A stretch of DNA of 5,402 nucleotides, from NCBI GenBank assembly GCA_016189965.1, contig JACPRL010000132.1, positions 1 to 5,402 of the forward strand, written 5' to 3'. This document shows positions 1 to 4,870 of the stretch, piece by piece. Within the stretch, counting starts at the first letter, position 1, and every line of letters begins with the position of its first letter. The DNA is from Acidobacteriota bacterium (lineage in GTDB: Bacteria > Acidobacteriota > Terriglobia > Acidiferrales > 2-02-FULL-67-57). A program made the position numbers and the translations under genes. Under the pieces are notes generated by a model. That model saw nothing but the letters and a program-made list of their open reading frames with translations. It had not been told where the DNA came from and did not search any database.

Positions 1-121
1 AGGCAGTGTGGCGCAATCAAACACATCCTGCTCGCGGGGCGAAAACGAAGGCGGGCGATATTACCGCTTTTCTTTCAGATAGTTCGGCGGCAGAACCGGG
101 CAGCGCTTTTCTGGGCAGCCA

Positions 122-151
122 ATTGCTTTCCTCCCTATAGCAAGTGTTGAA
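122..151 (+). promoter_or_regulatory. Leader element shared with the kor operon leader
   Basis: Just upstream of the hemerythrin gene the sequence reads ATTGCTTTCC, a 7-base spacer, AGCAAG, three bases, TGAA. The same blocks in the same order occur on the minus strand upstream of korD (4172 down to 4148), there with a 2-base spacer. The element contains the inverted repeat TTGCT...AGCAA. A TATAGC hexamer (136-141) inside it could be a -10 box, but I find no convincing -35 at the right distance. A regulatory role is inference from the repetition and position; chance similarity is possible. Confidence 0.3.
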
Positions 152-156
152 AGGAG
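151..156 (+). promoter_or_regulatory. Ribosome binding site of the hemerythrin gene
   Basis: AAGGAG lies 9 bases before the ATG at 166. It is a near-perfect Shine-Dalgarno sequence and fixes the start of the hemerythrin-like gene. Confidence 0.7.
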
Positions 157-165
157 ACGGCTGCG

Positions 166-627
166 ATGGCGACAAAGGCGAGCAAAAGGGTGGGACACAT
201 CGAACGGGAGCATGAGTGGCTGCTGGAGCGGCTGCGGTCGCTCGATAACTGCCTGGACAACATCCTCTACTTCGGGGAGGCCTGCGCGGACCTGCGAGGG
301 TTTGGCGGGCTGCGGCTGCGCTGTCTGGAGCTGCAGCAGGCGCTGCGCGAGCACATCCCCGAGGAGGAGCAGGTGTTTGCCGGGTTGGAAGGAAGGGGCG
401 CCTCGGAATCGTTGCTGACGCTGCTCCGGGCGGAACACCGCACGCTGGCCCGCGACCTGGAAGGGGCCCTGGAGACGCTTGACGCGCTGCTCGACGGTGC
501 GCTGCTCCCCGAAGACCTGTTCCGGCTGCAGGACCGGGTCCGGGGGCTGAGCGCCACCCTGCAGCGCCACATCCGGACGGAGAACGAGCAGATCCTGCCC
601 CTGGTGGCCGCCGCCTGCTTGCCCTGA
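166..627 (+). CDS. Hemerythrin HHE cation-binding domain protein
   Basis: A 153-residue soluble all-helical protein with the hemerythrin-like HHE pattern. Likely iron ligands are His16 (in EREHEWL), His63 and Glu67 (HIPEE), His91 (AEHRTL) and His135 and Glu139 (HIRTE), two H-x3-E motifs spaced as in a four-helix bundle carrying a di-iron site. The domain fills almost the whole chain, and no signal peptide or membrane segment is visible. Proteins of this family bind oxygen or sense oxygen, nitric oxide or iron; which applies here cannot be told. The start is supported by AAGGAG 9 bases upstream. The gene ends inside a dispersed palindromic repeat that supplies its stop codon, but the last ligand pair lies well before the end, so the domain looks intact. 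It is the first of three small + strand genes and faces the oxygen-sensitive type of enzyme encoded by the kor operon; a protective or sensory link is inference. Confidence 0.85.
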   Translation: MATKASKRVGHIEREHEWLLERLRSLDNCLDNILYFGEACADLRGFGGLRLRCLELQQALREHIPEEEQVFAGLEGRGASESLLTLLRAEHRTLARDLEGALETLDALLDGALLPEDLFRLQDRVRGLSATLQRHIRTENEQILPLVAAACLP

Positions 628-641
628 GCGTAGTCGAAGGG
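622..641. repeat. Dispersed imperfect palindrome (REP-like)
   Basis: The sequence CCCTGAGCGTAGTCGAAGGG is an imperfect inverted repeat: CCCT pairs with AGGG, the next two positions form tandem G-A/A-G mismatches, then G pairs with C around a short loop. I remember this exact motif as a frequent intergenic element in many environmental bacterial genomes; when read in other frames it gives recurrent spurious peptides such as LRLRSGQA. Only one copy is present here. Bases 625-627 are the TGA stop of the hemerythrin gene, so the element abuts or has invaded the gene end. Function is unknown; it may be mobilised as REP elements are. Confidence 0.65.
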
Positions 642-670
642 AAGAGGCGGACGACAGGGGGTCTGCGACG

Positions 671-693
671 CTGCTGTGCGCCGTGCACAGCGG
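671..693 (+). other. Stem-loop before the 84-residue protein gene
   Basis: CTGCTGTGC (671-679) pairs with GCACAGCGG (685-693) around a 5-base loop, giving a 9-pair stem with one G-T wobble. It ends 2 bases before the GAGGA ribosome binding site (696-700) of the next gene. No T-run follows, so it is not a classical intrinsic terminator. It could stabilise or separate the hemerythrin message from the downstream one, or affect initiation at 708. The pairing is seen; the role is inferred. Confidence 0.45.
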
Positions 694-707
694 AAGAGGA
701 AGCAGCG

Positions 708-962
708 ATGGACGCGGCACTGCTACTGGCCATTCTGGCCGTCATCGCCTGTTGGCTCGTCGTGGCCTACGGCATCCGCCGCTGGGGCCCCGGTCGGGCG
801 CCGCGCTGGGTGTACTGCCCAGAGCGCAAGCGGCCGGCCAAGATCGTGGTCGAGCAGCGGGAAGGCACCTTCGGGCAGATCTACGTCGAAGACGTCCTCT
901 CCTGCTCGCTCTTCGATGACCGGCCGCTGGGCTGCGACAAGGCCTGCCTCCACCGGCTCTAG
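708..962 (+). CDS. Small membrane-anchored cysteine-motif protein, function unknown
   Basis: An 84-residue protein I cannot assign to a named family. Residues 3-22 form one hydrophobic membrane segment with few polar residues, followed by the basic stretch RRWGPGR (24-30), which suggests the N-terminus outside and the C-terminal part in the cytoplasm. The soluble part carries Cys37 (VYCPE), Cys66 (LSCSLF) and Cys76 with Cys80 (GCDKAC), a spacing that could bind a metal ion; Cys15 sits in the membrane segment. The pattern of one CP motif followed by C-x9-C-x3-C is distinctive. GAGGA lies 7 bases upstream of the ATG, supporting the start. It lies 80 bases after the hemerythrin gene and 51 bases before a zinc-ribbon gene, so the three may share a transcript. 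That it is a real gene is supported by its ribosome binding site, membrane segment and cysteine pattern; the function is not known. Confidence 0.7.
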   Translation: MDAALLLAILAVIACWLVVAYGIRRWGPGRAPRWVYCPERKRPAKIVVEQREGTFGQIYVEDVLSCSLFDDRPLGCDKACLHRL

Positions 963-1013
963 CTCGTCGGCCGTGCCCCCGACCCGCGGGAACGGGCGGG
1001 AGGGAGGTGCACT

Positions 1014-1211
1014 ATGCTCCGCTGCGAGAACTGCGGGAGCGAATTCCTGCCCGACCCCGAAAAGAAAGTTCCTCGACCCCTTTGCCCGGCTTGCCACTCT
1101 GCGCTCCAACAGGGTGCTCCGGCTGATGAAGAAATCGAAGAGCTGGTCAGCGCCGGGGCCCTGCCCGGCCTCTGCGGGCCGGGCAAGGATGGCATCAACT
1201 TCTACCGCTAA
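1014..1211 (+). CDS. Small zinc-ribbon protein
   Basis: A 65-residue protein with two CxxC knuckles, Cys4-Cys7 (CENC) and Cys24-Cys27 (CPAC), 16 residues apart, the layout of a zinc ribbon. The remainder is an acidic helix (EEIEELVSAG, 39-48) and a Gly/Pro-rich tail with a lone Cys54. Small zinc ribbons of this type commonly bind nucleic acid or proteins; nothing here tells which. A strong ribosome binding site, GGAGGTG at 1003-1009, precedes the ATG. It is the last of three small + strand genes. Its final 17 bases overlap the 3' end of korC on the opposite strand, and a stem-loop begins 10 bases after its stop. Function unknown. Confidence 0.7.
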   Translation: MLRCENCGSEFLPDPEKKVPRPLCPACHSALQQGAPADEEIEELVSAGALPGLCGPGKDGINFYR

Positions 1212-1794
1212 TCGGTGAGGAGCACACGCGAATCCCTTCGCGCGTGCCGGCCGTCAGACGTTCCAACCCGCAGGTATAGCCTTTTTCGAACGCCGCTAGG
1301 TTCAGCGCTTCCGTGCCCCGCGGAACCGACTCGGACACGGCGCGCCGCGCAGATTCCGGTCGCAGCAACCCGGTGACCGCGGTGAAGAAACCCAACACCA
1401 CCATGTTCATCACCATCTTTCGCCCCAATTCTTCGGCCAGCCGCGTGGCTGGCACGCCGTAGGCGCGCACACCGTTCGGCAGCGGCTCCGCCTTCACCAG
1501 CTCCTCCTCGAACAGCAGCAGGCCGCCGTCCTTCAGCCCGGGCGCAAACCGCCGGAAGGCTCCCTGCGACAGCGTCACCAGGATGTCCGGCCGCTCCAAG
1601 TAGGGATAGAAAATTGGGGCGCGGGCGGCGATGATCTGCACGTTGCAGGCACTGCCGCGCGCCTCCGGCCCGAAGCTCTGCGTCAACGAAACGTGCAGTT
1701 CTTCATAGAGCGCCAGGCCGCGGCCCAGCGTCATCCCGGCCAGCACCACGCCCTGGCCGCCCAGACCCCCGAGTTGAATCTCAATCTGGGACAT
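1195..1794 (-). CDS. korC: 2-oxoacid:ferredoxin oxidoreductase, gamma subunit
   Basis: A 199-residue subunit of a 4-subunit 2-oxoacid:ferredoxin oxidoreductase. The N-terminal GGLGGQG (9-15) is the family's glycine-rich motif, followed by FGPEARGSA (41-49), matching the usual (Y/F)GPExRG block; the hydrophobic MNMVVLGFFTAVTGLL stretch is also typical. The domain contributes to coenzyme A binding in this superfamily. The ATG at 1794 overlaps the end of korB by 14 bases and has AAGGA close upstream, implying translational coupling. The family usually ends shortly after the FEKGY segment (here 169-173); about 20 further residues follow here, running through a stem-loop and into a 17-base convergent overlap with the + strand zinc-ribbon gene. 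The kor rather than vor or por assignment follows the gene order and the KorB sequence, and is not certain. Confidence 0.88.
   Translation of the reverse strand: MSQIEIQLGGLGGQGVVLAGMTLGRGLALYEELHVSLTQSFGPEARGSACNVQIIAARAPIFYPYLERPDILVTLSQGAFRRFAPGLKDGGLLLFEEELVKAEPLPNGVRAYGVPATRLAEELGRKMVMNMVVLGFFTAVTGLLRPESARRAVSESVPRGTEALNLAAFEKGYTCGLERLTAGTREGIRVCSSPISGRS
1222..1247. terminator. Possible stem-loop terminator between convergent genes
   Basis: GCACACGCGAA (1222-1232) and TTCGCGCGTGC (1237-1247) pair at 10 of 11 positions around a TCCC loop. It starts 10 bases after the stop of the + strand zinc-ribbon gene, where a terminator is expected, but no T-run follows on either strand. On the minus strand it lies inside the 3' end of korC (about codons 183-191). 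It may be a factor-assisted or bidirectional end of transcription. Confidence 0.4.
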
Positions 1795-2662
1795 GGTCCT
1801 TCACGCAGCCGGCATACTCCGCCTCGAGCGTCCGCCCCAATTGCTCGTTCATTACGTCGAGAAAGCTCGGGCGCTCGATGTCGACAAACTTGCCCACCGC
1901 AATCGGCCCCTGCAGTTCGATGCCGACCTCTTTCGTCGGCGCCCCGTGCCGCAGCACGCTCTGCTGCTTGAAGTGCTTCATCATCGCCAGCCCGTCGCCC
2001 AGCCGGTTGCGCTGCCCGTAGAGCGTGGGGCAGGGGCTGATGATTTCCAGGAAGCTGAAGCCGTTCTTGCGCAGCATCTCGCCCATGGTGTGCGCGAGTT
2101 GGCGGACGTGGTAGGTCGTCCACCGCGCCACGTACACCGCGCCGGCCGACTCGGCCAGGTGCGGCAGGTTGAAGCCCGGCTCGAAGCAGCCGAAGGGCGT
2201 GGTCGAAGACAGCGCGCTCACCGGCGTCGTTGGCCCCATCTGCCCGCCCGTCATCCCATAGGTGAAGTTGTTGATGCAGATGACCTTCAGGTCGAGGTTG
2301 CGGCGGGCAGCGTGGATGAAGTGGTTGCCGCCGATGCCGACTAGGTCGCCGTCGCCGCTGTAGACCACCACGGTCAGCTTCGGGTTGGCGATTTTCATGC
2401 CGGTGGCAAACGGGATGGCGCGGCCGTGGGTGGTGTGGAAGGAGTCGAGGTCGAGGTAGCCGGCCACGCGGCCGCTGCAGCCGATGCCGGAGACCACCAC
2501 CACCTTATCGAGGTTGAGCTTCGACTGTTCGAGCGCCCGGGCAAAACAGTTCACCGTGGTGCCGATGCCGCAGCCGGGGCACCAGATGTGCGGCATGCGA
2601 AAGCTGCGCAGCACCGCTTCGACCGGATTCGCGGCCAGCGGCGCTTCCACCGGCGCGCTCAT
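1781..2662 (-). CDS. korB: 2-oxoacid:ferredoxin oxidoreductase, beta (TPP-binding) subunit
   Basis: A 293-residue catalytic subunit that binds thiamine diphosphate and takes part in 2-oxoacid decarboxylation to acyl-CoA with electrons passed to ferredoxin, or the reverse. Visible family motifs are CPGCG (28-32), SGIGCSGR (58-65), HTTHGRAIPFATG (76-88) and the thiamine diphosphate/magnesium motif beginning GDGD (103-106) and ending NN (131-132), then GMTGGQMGPTTP. The HTTHGRAIPFATG block with GMTGGQ is the form I know from 2-oxoglutarate oxidoreductases, supporting korB, though other 2-oxoacids remain possible. The start is firm: GGAGGAGGT lies at 2677-2669, and ATGA overlaps the korA stop by 4 bases. 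It overlaps korC downstream by 14 bases. Cytoplasmic; such enzymes are generally oxygen-sensitive. Confidence 0.92.
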   Translation of the reverse strand: MSAPVEAPLAANPVEAVLRSFRMPHIWCPGCGIGTTVNCFARALEQSKLNLDKVVVVSGIGCSGRVAGYLDLDSFHTTHGRAIPFATGMKIANPKLTVVVYSGDGDLVGIGGNHFIHAARRNLDLKVICINNFTYGMTGGQMGPTTPVSALSSTTPFGCFEPGFNLPHLAESAGAVYVARWTTYHVRQLAHTMGEMLRKNGFSFLEIISPCPTLYGQRNRLGDGLAMMKHFKQQSVLRHGAPTKEVGIELQGPIAVGKFVDIERPSFLDVMNEQLGRTLEAEYAGCVKDHVPD

Positions 2663-3834
2663 CGCAGCACCTCCTCCGTGCGTGCCTGGGCCAGGATGAC
2701 TTCGAGGATCTCCTCAGGGTGGTGCACCGCGCCGCCGCCGTGCGGCACCAGCACCGTCGGCGCGTTGCCGGCGGAGCAGCGCTCGACCTCGAGCGCAATC
2801 TGCCCCAGGTTCATCTCCGCCACCACGAAGGCGCGCACGCGGCGGGCCAGTTCGGCGATGCGGTTCTCGGGGAAAGGCCAAACCACCACGGGCCGCAGCA
2901 GCCCGGCCCGCACCCCCTGTTGGCGCGCTAGCTCCACCGCCCGGCGCGCCACCCGCGCTGTGATCCCGTAGGCCACCACGACGACCTCGGCGTCCTCCAC
3001 GCCGGTTTCCTCGTAGCGCACGATGGCCTCCGCGTTCCGGCGGATCTTCTCCACTAGGCGCTGCACCAGCTTCTGCTGCGCCTCGACCGTGGGAGCCGGG
3101 AAGCCCTGCTCGTCGTGCGTCATCCCCGTAACGTGGATGCGATAGCCCTCGCCCGCCCGCACCATTTCCGGCACGCCATCCGGCCCGGCGTGGAAGGGCA
3201 CGTACTCGCCGCGCGGCAGCCGCGTGTAGCGGCGGGGCGCGACCTCAATCTCGCTCGCCGGCGGAATCACCACCTTCTCCGTCATGTGCCCGACGCATTC
3301 ATCCATCATCACCAGCACCGGCACGCGGTACTGCTCGGCCAGGTTGAAGGCGTGGATGGTGAGGTCGAAGCATTCCTGCGGGGAACTGGGCGCCAGGGCG
3401 ATCAGCTCGTAGTCGCCGTGCGAGCCCCAGCGCGCCTGCATCATGTCGGCCTGCCCCGGCAGCGTAGGCAGGCCGGTCGAAGGCCCGCCGCGCTGCACGT
3501 TGACGATGACGCAGGGCGTCTCCGTCATGGCGGCAAAGCCGATGTGCTCCATCATCAGGGAAAAGCCGGGACCCGAGGTCACCGTGAACGCCTTCGCCCC
3601 CGCCCACACCGCTCCCTGTATGGCAATCGAGGCCGCCAGCTCGTCCTCCATCTGCAAGAACATTCCGCCCACCAGTGGCGCCCTCTGCGCGAACCGTTCG
3701 ACGATTTCCGTCGAAGGCGTGATGGGATAGCCGGCGGCGAAGCGGCAGCCGGCCGCCAGCGCCCCTTCGCAGCAGGCGTGGTCGCCGTCGAAGAAATGCG
3801 TCCCCGTGAGCACGCCGATGGGGTCAGCTTTCAT
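2659..3834 (-). CDS. korA: 2-oxoacid:ferredoxin oxidoreductase, alpha subunit
   Basis: A 391-residue alpha subunit that forms the active site with the thiamine diphosphate-binding beta subunit. The N-terminal pyrimidine-binding domain shows GYPITPSTE (35-43), MEDELAA (62-68), TSGPGFSLM (86-94) and QRGGPSTGLPT (114-124), followed by GDY. The C-terminal third (VVVVAYGITARVARRAVE..., then LLRPVVVWPFPE) is the usual transketolase C-terminal-like domain. The gamma domain is not fused at the N-terminus as it is in two-subunit archaeal enzymes; it is the separate korC. The ATG at 3834 overlaps korD by 11 bases; only a weak GAAGAG precedes it, so initiation probably depends on coupling from korD. The sequence from residue 7 fits the family's usual N-terminus. 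The substrate is probably 2-oxoglutarate; branched-chain 2-oxoacid (VorB-type) cannot be excluded. Confidence 0.92.
   Translation of the reverse strand: MKADPIGVLTGTHFFDGDHACCEGALAAGCRFAAGYPITPSTEIVERFAQRAPLVGGMFLQMEDELAASIAIQGAVWAGAKAFTVTSGPGFSLMMEHIGFAAMTETPCVIVNVQRGGPSTGLPTLPGQADMMQARWGSHGDYELIALAPSSPQECFDLTIHAFNLAEQYRVPVLVMMDECVGHMTEKVVIPPASEIEVAPRRYTRLPRGEYVPFHAGPDGVPEMVRAGEGYRIHVTGMTHDEQGFPAPTVEAQQKLVQRLVEKIRRNAEAIVRYEETGVEDAEVVVVAYGITARVARRAVELARQQGVRAGLLRPVVVWPFPENRIAELARRVRAFVVAEMNLGQIALEVERCSAGNAPTVLVPHGGGAVHHPEEILEVILAQARTEEVLR
2669..2677 (-). promoter_or_regulatory. Ribosome binding site of korB
   Basis: On the minus strand GGAGGAGGT lies about 6 bases before the korB ATG at 2662, inside the end of korA. 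It is the strongest ribosome binding site of the operon and decides the korB start. It suggests extra initiation at the catalytic subunit in addition to coupling from korA. Confidence 0.6.
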
Positions 3835-4123
3835 CGCTCTTCTCTCGTGCCGCGCTGGGTGGGGCGCCGTTCTTCAGCATGATTCCGTAAATGGCGAAGT
3901 CGGGACAGTAGAGCCCGCAGAGGTCGCAGCCCGTACAGCCGTCGGGGTCGGTCAGGCGGGGCGGGTGGTAGCCTTGCGGGTTGTAGTCCTCGGCGAACTC
4001 CAGCACCTGCGGCGGGCAAAAGGCGATGCAGAACCCGCAGCCCTTGCAGCGCGCCAGGTTGATGACGACCGTGCCGCGCACCTTCTTCGTCTTCTTTGCC
4101 TCCGGCGGCGCTTCTTCCGGCAT
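3824..4123 (-). CDS. korD: 2-oxoacid:ferredoxin oxidoreductase, ferredoxin-like delta subunit
   Basis: A 99-residue protein with two [4Fe-4S] clusters, passing electrons between the oxidoreductase and an external ferredoxin. Both clusters have the full CX2CX2CX3C pattern: Cys26, 29, 32, 36 (CKGCGFCIAFC) and Cys63, 66, 69, 73 (CTGCDLCGLYC). GTVVINLARCKGCG and GYHPPRL between the clusters are typical of the KorD/VorD subunit. A Lys-rich N-terminal tail (AKKTKK) precedes the fold. I chose the ATG at 4123, which has GAGGGAG just upstream; an in-frame TTG at 4171 would add 16 residues but lacks a ribosome binding site and has no family support. It is the first gene of korDABC and overlaps korA by 11 bases. 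Confidence 0.9.
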   Translation of the reverse strand: MPEEAPPEAKKTKKVRGTVVINLARCKGCGFCIAFCPPQVLEFAEDYNPQGYHPPRLTDPDGCTGCDLCGLYCPDFAIYGIMLKNGAPPSAAREKSDES

Positions 4124-4147
4124 CGCTCCCTCGATCAGTCGTGCAAG

Positions 4148-4172
4148 TTCACTCCTTGCTCTGGAAAGCAAT
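4148..4172 (-). promoter_or_regulatory. Leader element of the kor operon, shared with the hemerythrin leader
   Basis: On the minus strand, ATTGCTTTCC (4172-4163), two bases, AGCAAG (4160-4155), three bases, TGAA (4151-4148). The same three blocks in order, with a 5-base longer first spacer, precede the hemerythrin gene on the + strand (122-151). TTGCT and AGCAA form a 5-pair inverted repeat around 6 bases. It lies 24 bases upstream of the korD ATG, inside the probable 5' untranslated region. It could be a protein-binding or RNA element; the role is inference. Confidence 0.3.
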
Positions 4173-4188
4173 CAGCGGGCCGTCGGCC

Positions 4189-4202
4189 GGTATAGCTATC
4201 CC
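4189..4202. promoter_or_regulatory. Palindrome overlapping the putative kor -10 region
   Basis: GGTATAGCTATCCC is symmetric at 12 of 14 positions, with a perfect 8-base core ATAGCTAT (4192-4199). It is A+T-rich in an otherwise G+C-rich region and lies about 65 to 80 bases upstream of the korD start. It could be an operator, and the TATACC or GATAGC hexamers on the minus strand could serve as a -10 box. No transcript start is known. Confidence 0.3.
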
Positions 4203-4223
4203 TCTTTGATTCAATGGGTTGAA
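4195..4223 (-). promoter_or_regulatory. Weak candidate promoter of the kor operon
   Basis: On the minus strand, TTCAAC (4223-4218) and GATAGC (4200-4195) stand 17 bases apart, the right spacing but each matching the sigma-70 consensus at only about half of positions. A better -35-like TTGAAT (4214-4209) stands only 14 bases from TATACC (4194-4189). The region is the only A+T-rich part of the gap before korD, so a promoter here is likely even if its exact boxes are unclear. Confidence 0.25.
4206..4223. promoter_or_regulatory. Paired TTGA/TCAA inverted repeats upstream of kor
   Basis: TTGATTCAA (4206-4214) is a perfect inverted repeat with a one-base centre. It overlaps TTCAA-N4-TTGAA (4210-4223), a second perfect inverted repeat with 5-base arms. 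Together three alternating half-sites cover the possible -35 region of the kor promoter. They resemble a regulator binding site, but the order of the half-sites in the N4 repeat is opposite to an FNR box (TTGAT-N4-ATCAA), so no regulator is named. Confidence 0.3.
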
Positions 4224-4241
4224 GCCGCCCGCAGAAACGCG

Positions 4242-4260
4242 CTGCCACACCTTGCGGCAG
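4242..4260 (-). terminator. Stem-loop downstream of the archaemetzincin gene
   Basis: Read on the minus strand, CTGCCGCA and TGTGGCAG form an 8-pair stem with one G-U pair and an AGG loop, 34 bases after the archaemetzincin stop. It is followed by GCGCGTTTCTGC, only a weak T-run. A second hairpin lies between it and the gene (4262-4279, seven pairs with one bulged base). They may end or weaken transcription from the upstream pair into kor. Confidence 0.3.
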
Positions 4261-4261
4261 A

Positions 4262-4279
4262 GCGCGTCCTCGACTGCGC
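4262..4279. other. Small bulged stem-loop after the archaemetzincin gene
   Basis: GCGCGTC (4262-4268) pairs with GAC-T-GCGC (4272-4279) around CTC, with a single bulged T. It lies 15 bases beyond the archaemetzincin stop and next to the hairpin at 4242-4260. No T-run follows. It may form part of a tandem hairpin transcript end, or be a chance pairing in G+C-rich DNA. Confidence 0.2.
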
Positions 4280-4294
4280 GAACTCACCCGCTCC

Positions 4295-4870
4295 TCACGC
4301 CCGCAGGGACAAGCCCTGGCTGGCCAGCGCACGTTCGTAGACTTGGCAGCAACCCAAGCAGAACTCCACCCCTTTCAAATCCAGCCGCTCGACGCTGTGG
4401 CTCGACGCCATCACGCAACGCCAGTCGTCGCAATGGCGCAGGCCGAACGTATGGGCCAGCTCGTGGATGGCCTCCTTCGCCAAGCGTTCTTGGAGACGCT
4501 GGGCGTCGGGCGGCAGGCCATAGAACTCTTCGCGCAGGCGGTGGAGCGACACTACAGCGCAGCGGCCGCCCAACTGTGCCTCGCCGAACACGAAGGTCAG
4601 CACGGGAATGTACAGGTCGTGCGCGGTGACGCCCAGCAGCCGCGTCTGCTCGCCGCCCTCCACCTCTGCCAGGGCGCGGAGGATGGCGGTGGAATGGTAC
4701 TGGCCGCGCACCGGGTCGAGGGCAAAGTCGGCCTCCAGCGGCTCCGGGCGGACGTGGCAGGAAAGATGGAAAACACGTGCCAGCGCGGCGGCCAGGACAT
4801 CGAGCTGGTCGAGCCTCAGCTCCTCGCCGCCCCTGTCCCGCCCGACCGGGATCAGGTGGAGTTCGGTCAT
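4295..4870 (-). CDS. amzA: Archaemetzincin family zinc metalloprotease
   Basis: A 191-residue archaemetzincin. The catalytic zinc motif HELAHTFGLRH places His136, His140 and His146 as ligands with Glu137 as general base. It runs directly into the family's second metal site: Cys147, Cys152, Met154 (also the candidate Met-turn residue), Cys171 and Cys174. The upstream block DLYIPVLTFVFGEA (85-98) is also a family signature. Length is normal for a stand-alone family member. There is no signal peptide, so it is probably cytoplasmic. The ATG at 4870 shares its A with the TGA of the upstream activator gene (TGATG), so translation is coupled; a longer open frame further upstream only runs across the activator gene in another frame. 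Archaemetzincins are known as aminopeptidase-like or minimal metzincin proteases with poorly known substrates. The symbol amzA is a family name. Confidence in the family is very high; the biological role is unknown. Confidence 0.93.
   Translation of the reverse strand: MTELHLIPVGRDRGGEELRLDQLDVLAAALARVFHLSCHVRPEPLEADFALDPVRGQYHSTAILRALAEVEGGEQTRLLGVTAHDLYIPVLTFVFGEAQLGGRCAVVSLHRLREEFYGLPPDAQRLQERLAKEAIHELAHTFGLRHCDDWRCVMASSHSVERLDLKGVEFCLGCCQVYERALASQGLSLRA

Noticed and set aside
1..150. Possible tail of an upstream + strand gene; all three frames stay open for 82 to 150 bases
   Set aside because: None of the three readings shows a recognisable domain, the stretch is less G+C-rich than nearby genes, and the window edge prevents a decision.
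61..720. Long minus-strand open frame of 219 residues opposite the hemerythrin gene
   Set aside because: It mirrors the hemerythrin coding sequence, has no family motif, and contains LRLRSGQA, the known spurious reading of the dispersed repeat at 622-641.
17..745. Long minus-strand open frame of 242 residues rich in Ala, Pro and Arg
   Set aside because: Composition is that of G+C-rich antisense reading; it lies opposite a gene with a clear domain and ribosome binding site.
1793..2344. + strand open frame of 183 residues opposite korB
   Set aside because: It is His/Arg/Ala-rich with no motif and lies opposite an unmistakable thiamine diphosphate-binding subunit.
4124..4171. TTG start giving a 115-residue KorD
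   Set aside because: There is no ribosome binding site before the TTG, and the added residues cover the leader element; the ATG at 4123 has GAGGGAG and gives normal family length.
4231..4249. Possible sigma-54 (-24/-12) promoter, minus-strand TGGCAGCGCGTTTCTGC, before kor
   Set aside because: The GG and GC elements are 12 bases apart instead of the required 10, so it does not fit despite the neighbouring sigma-54 activator.
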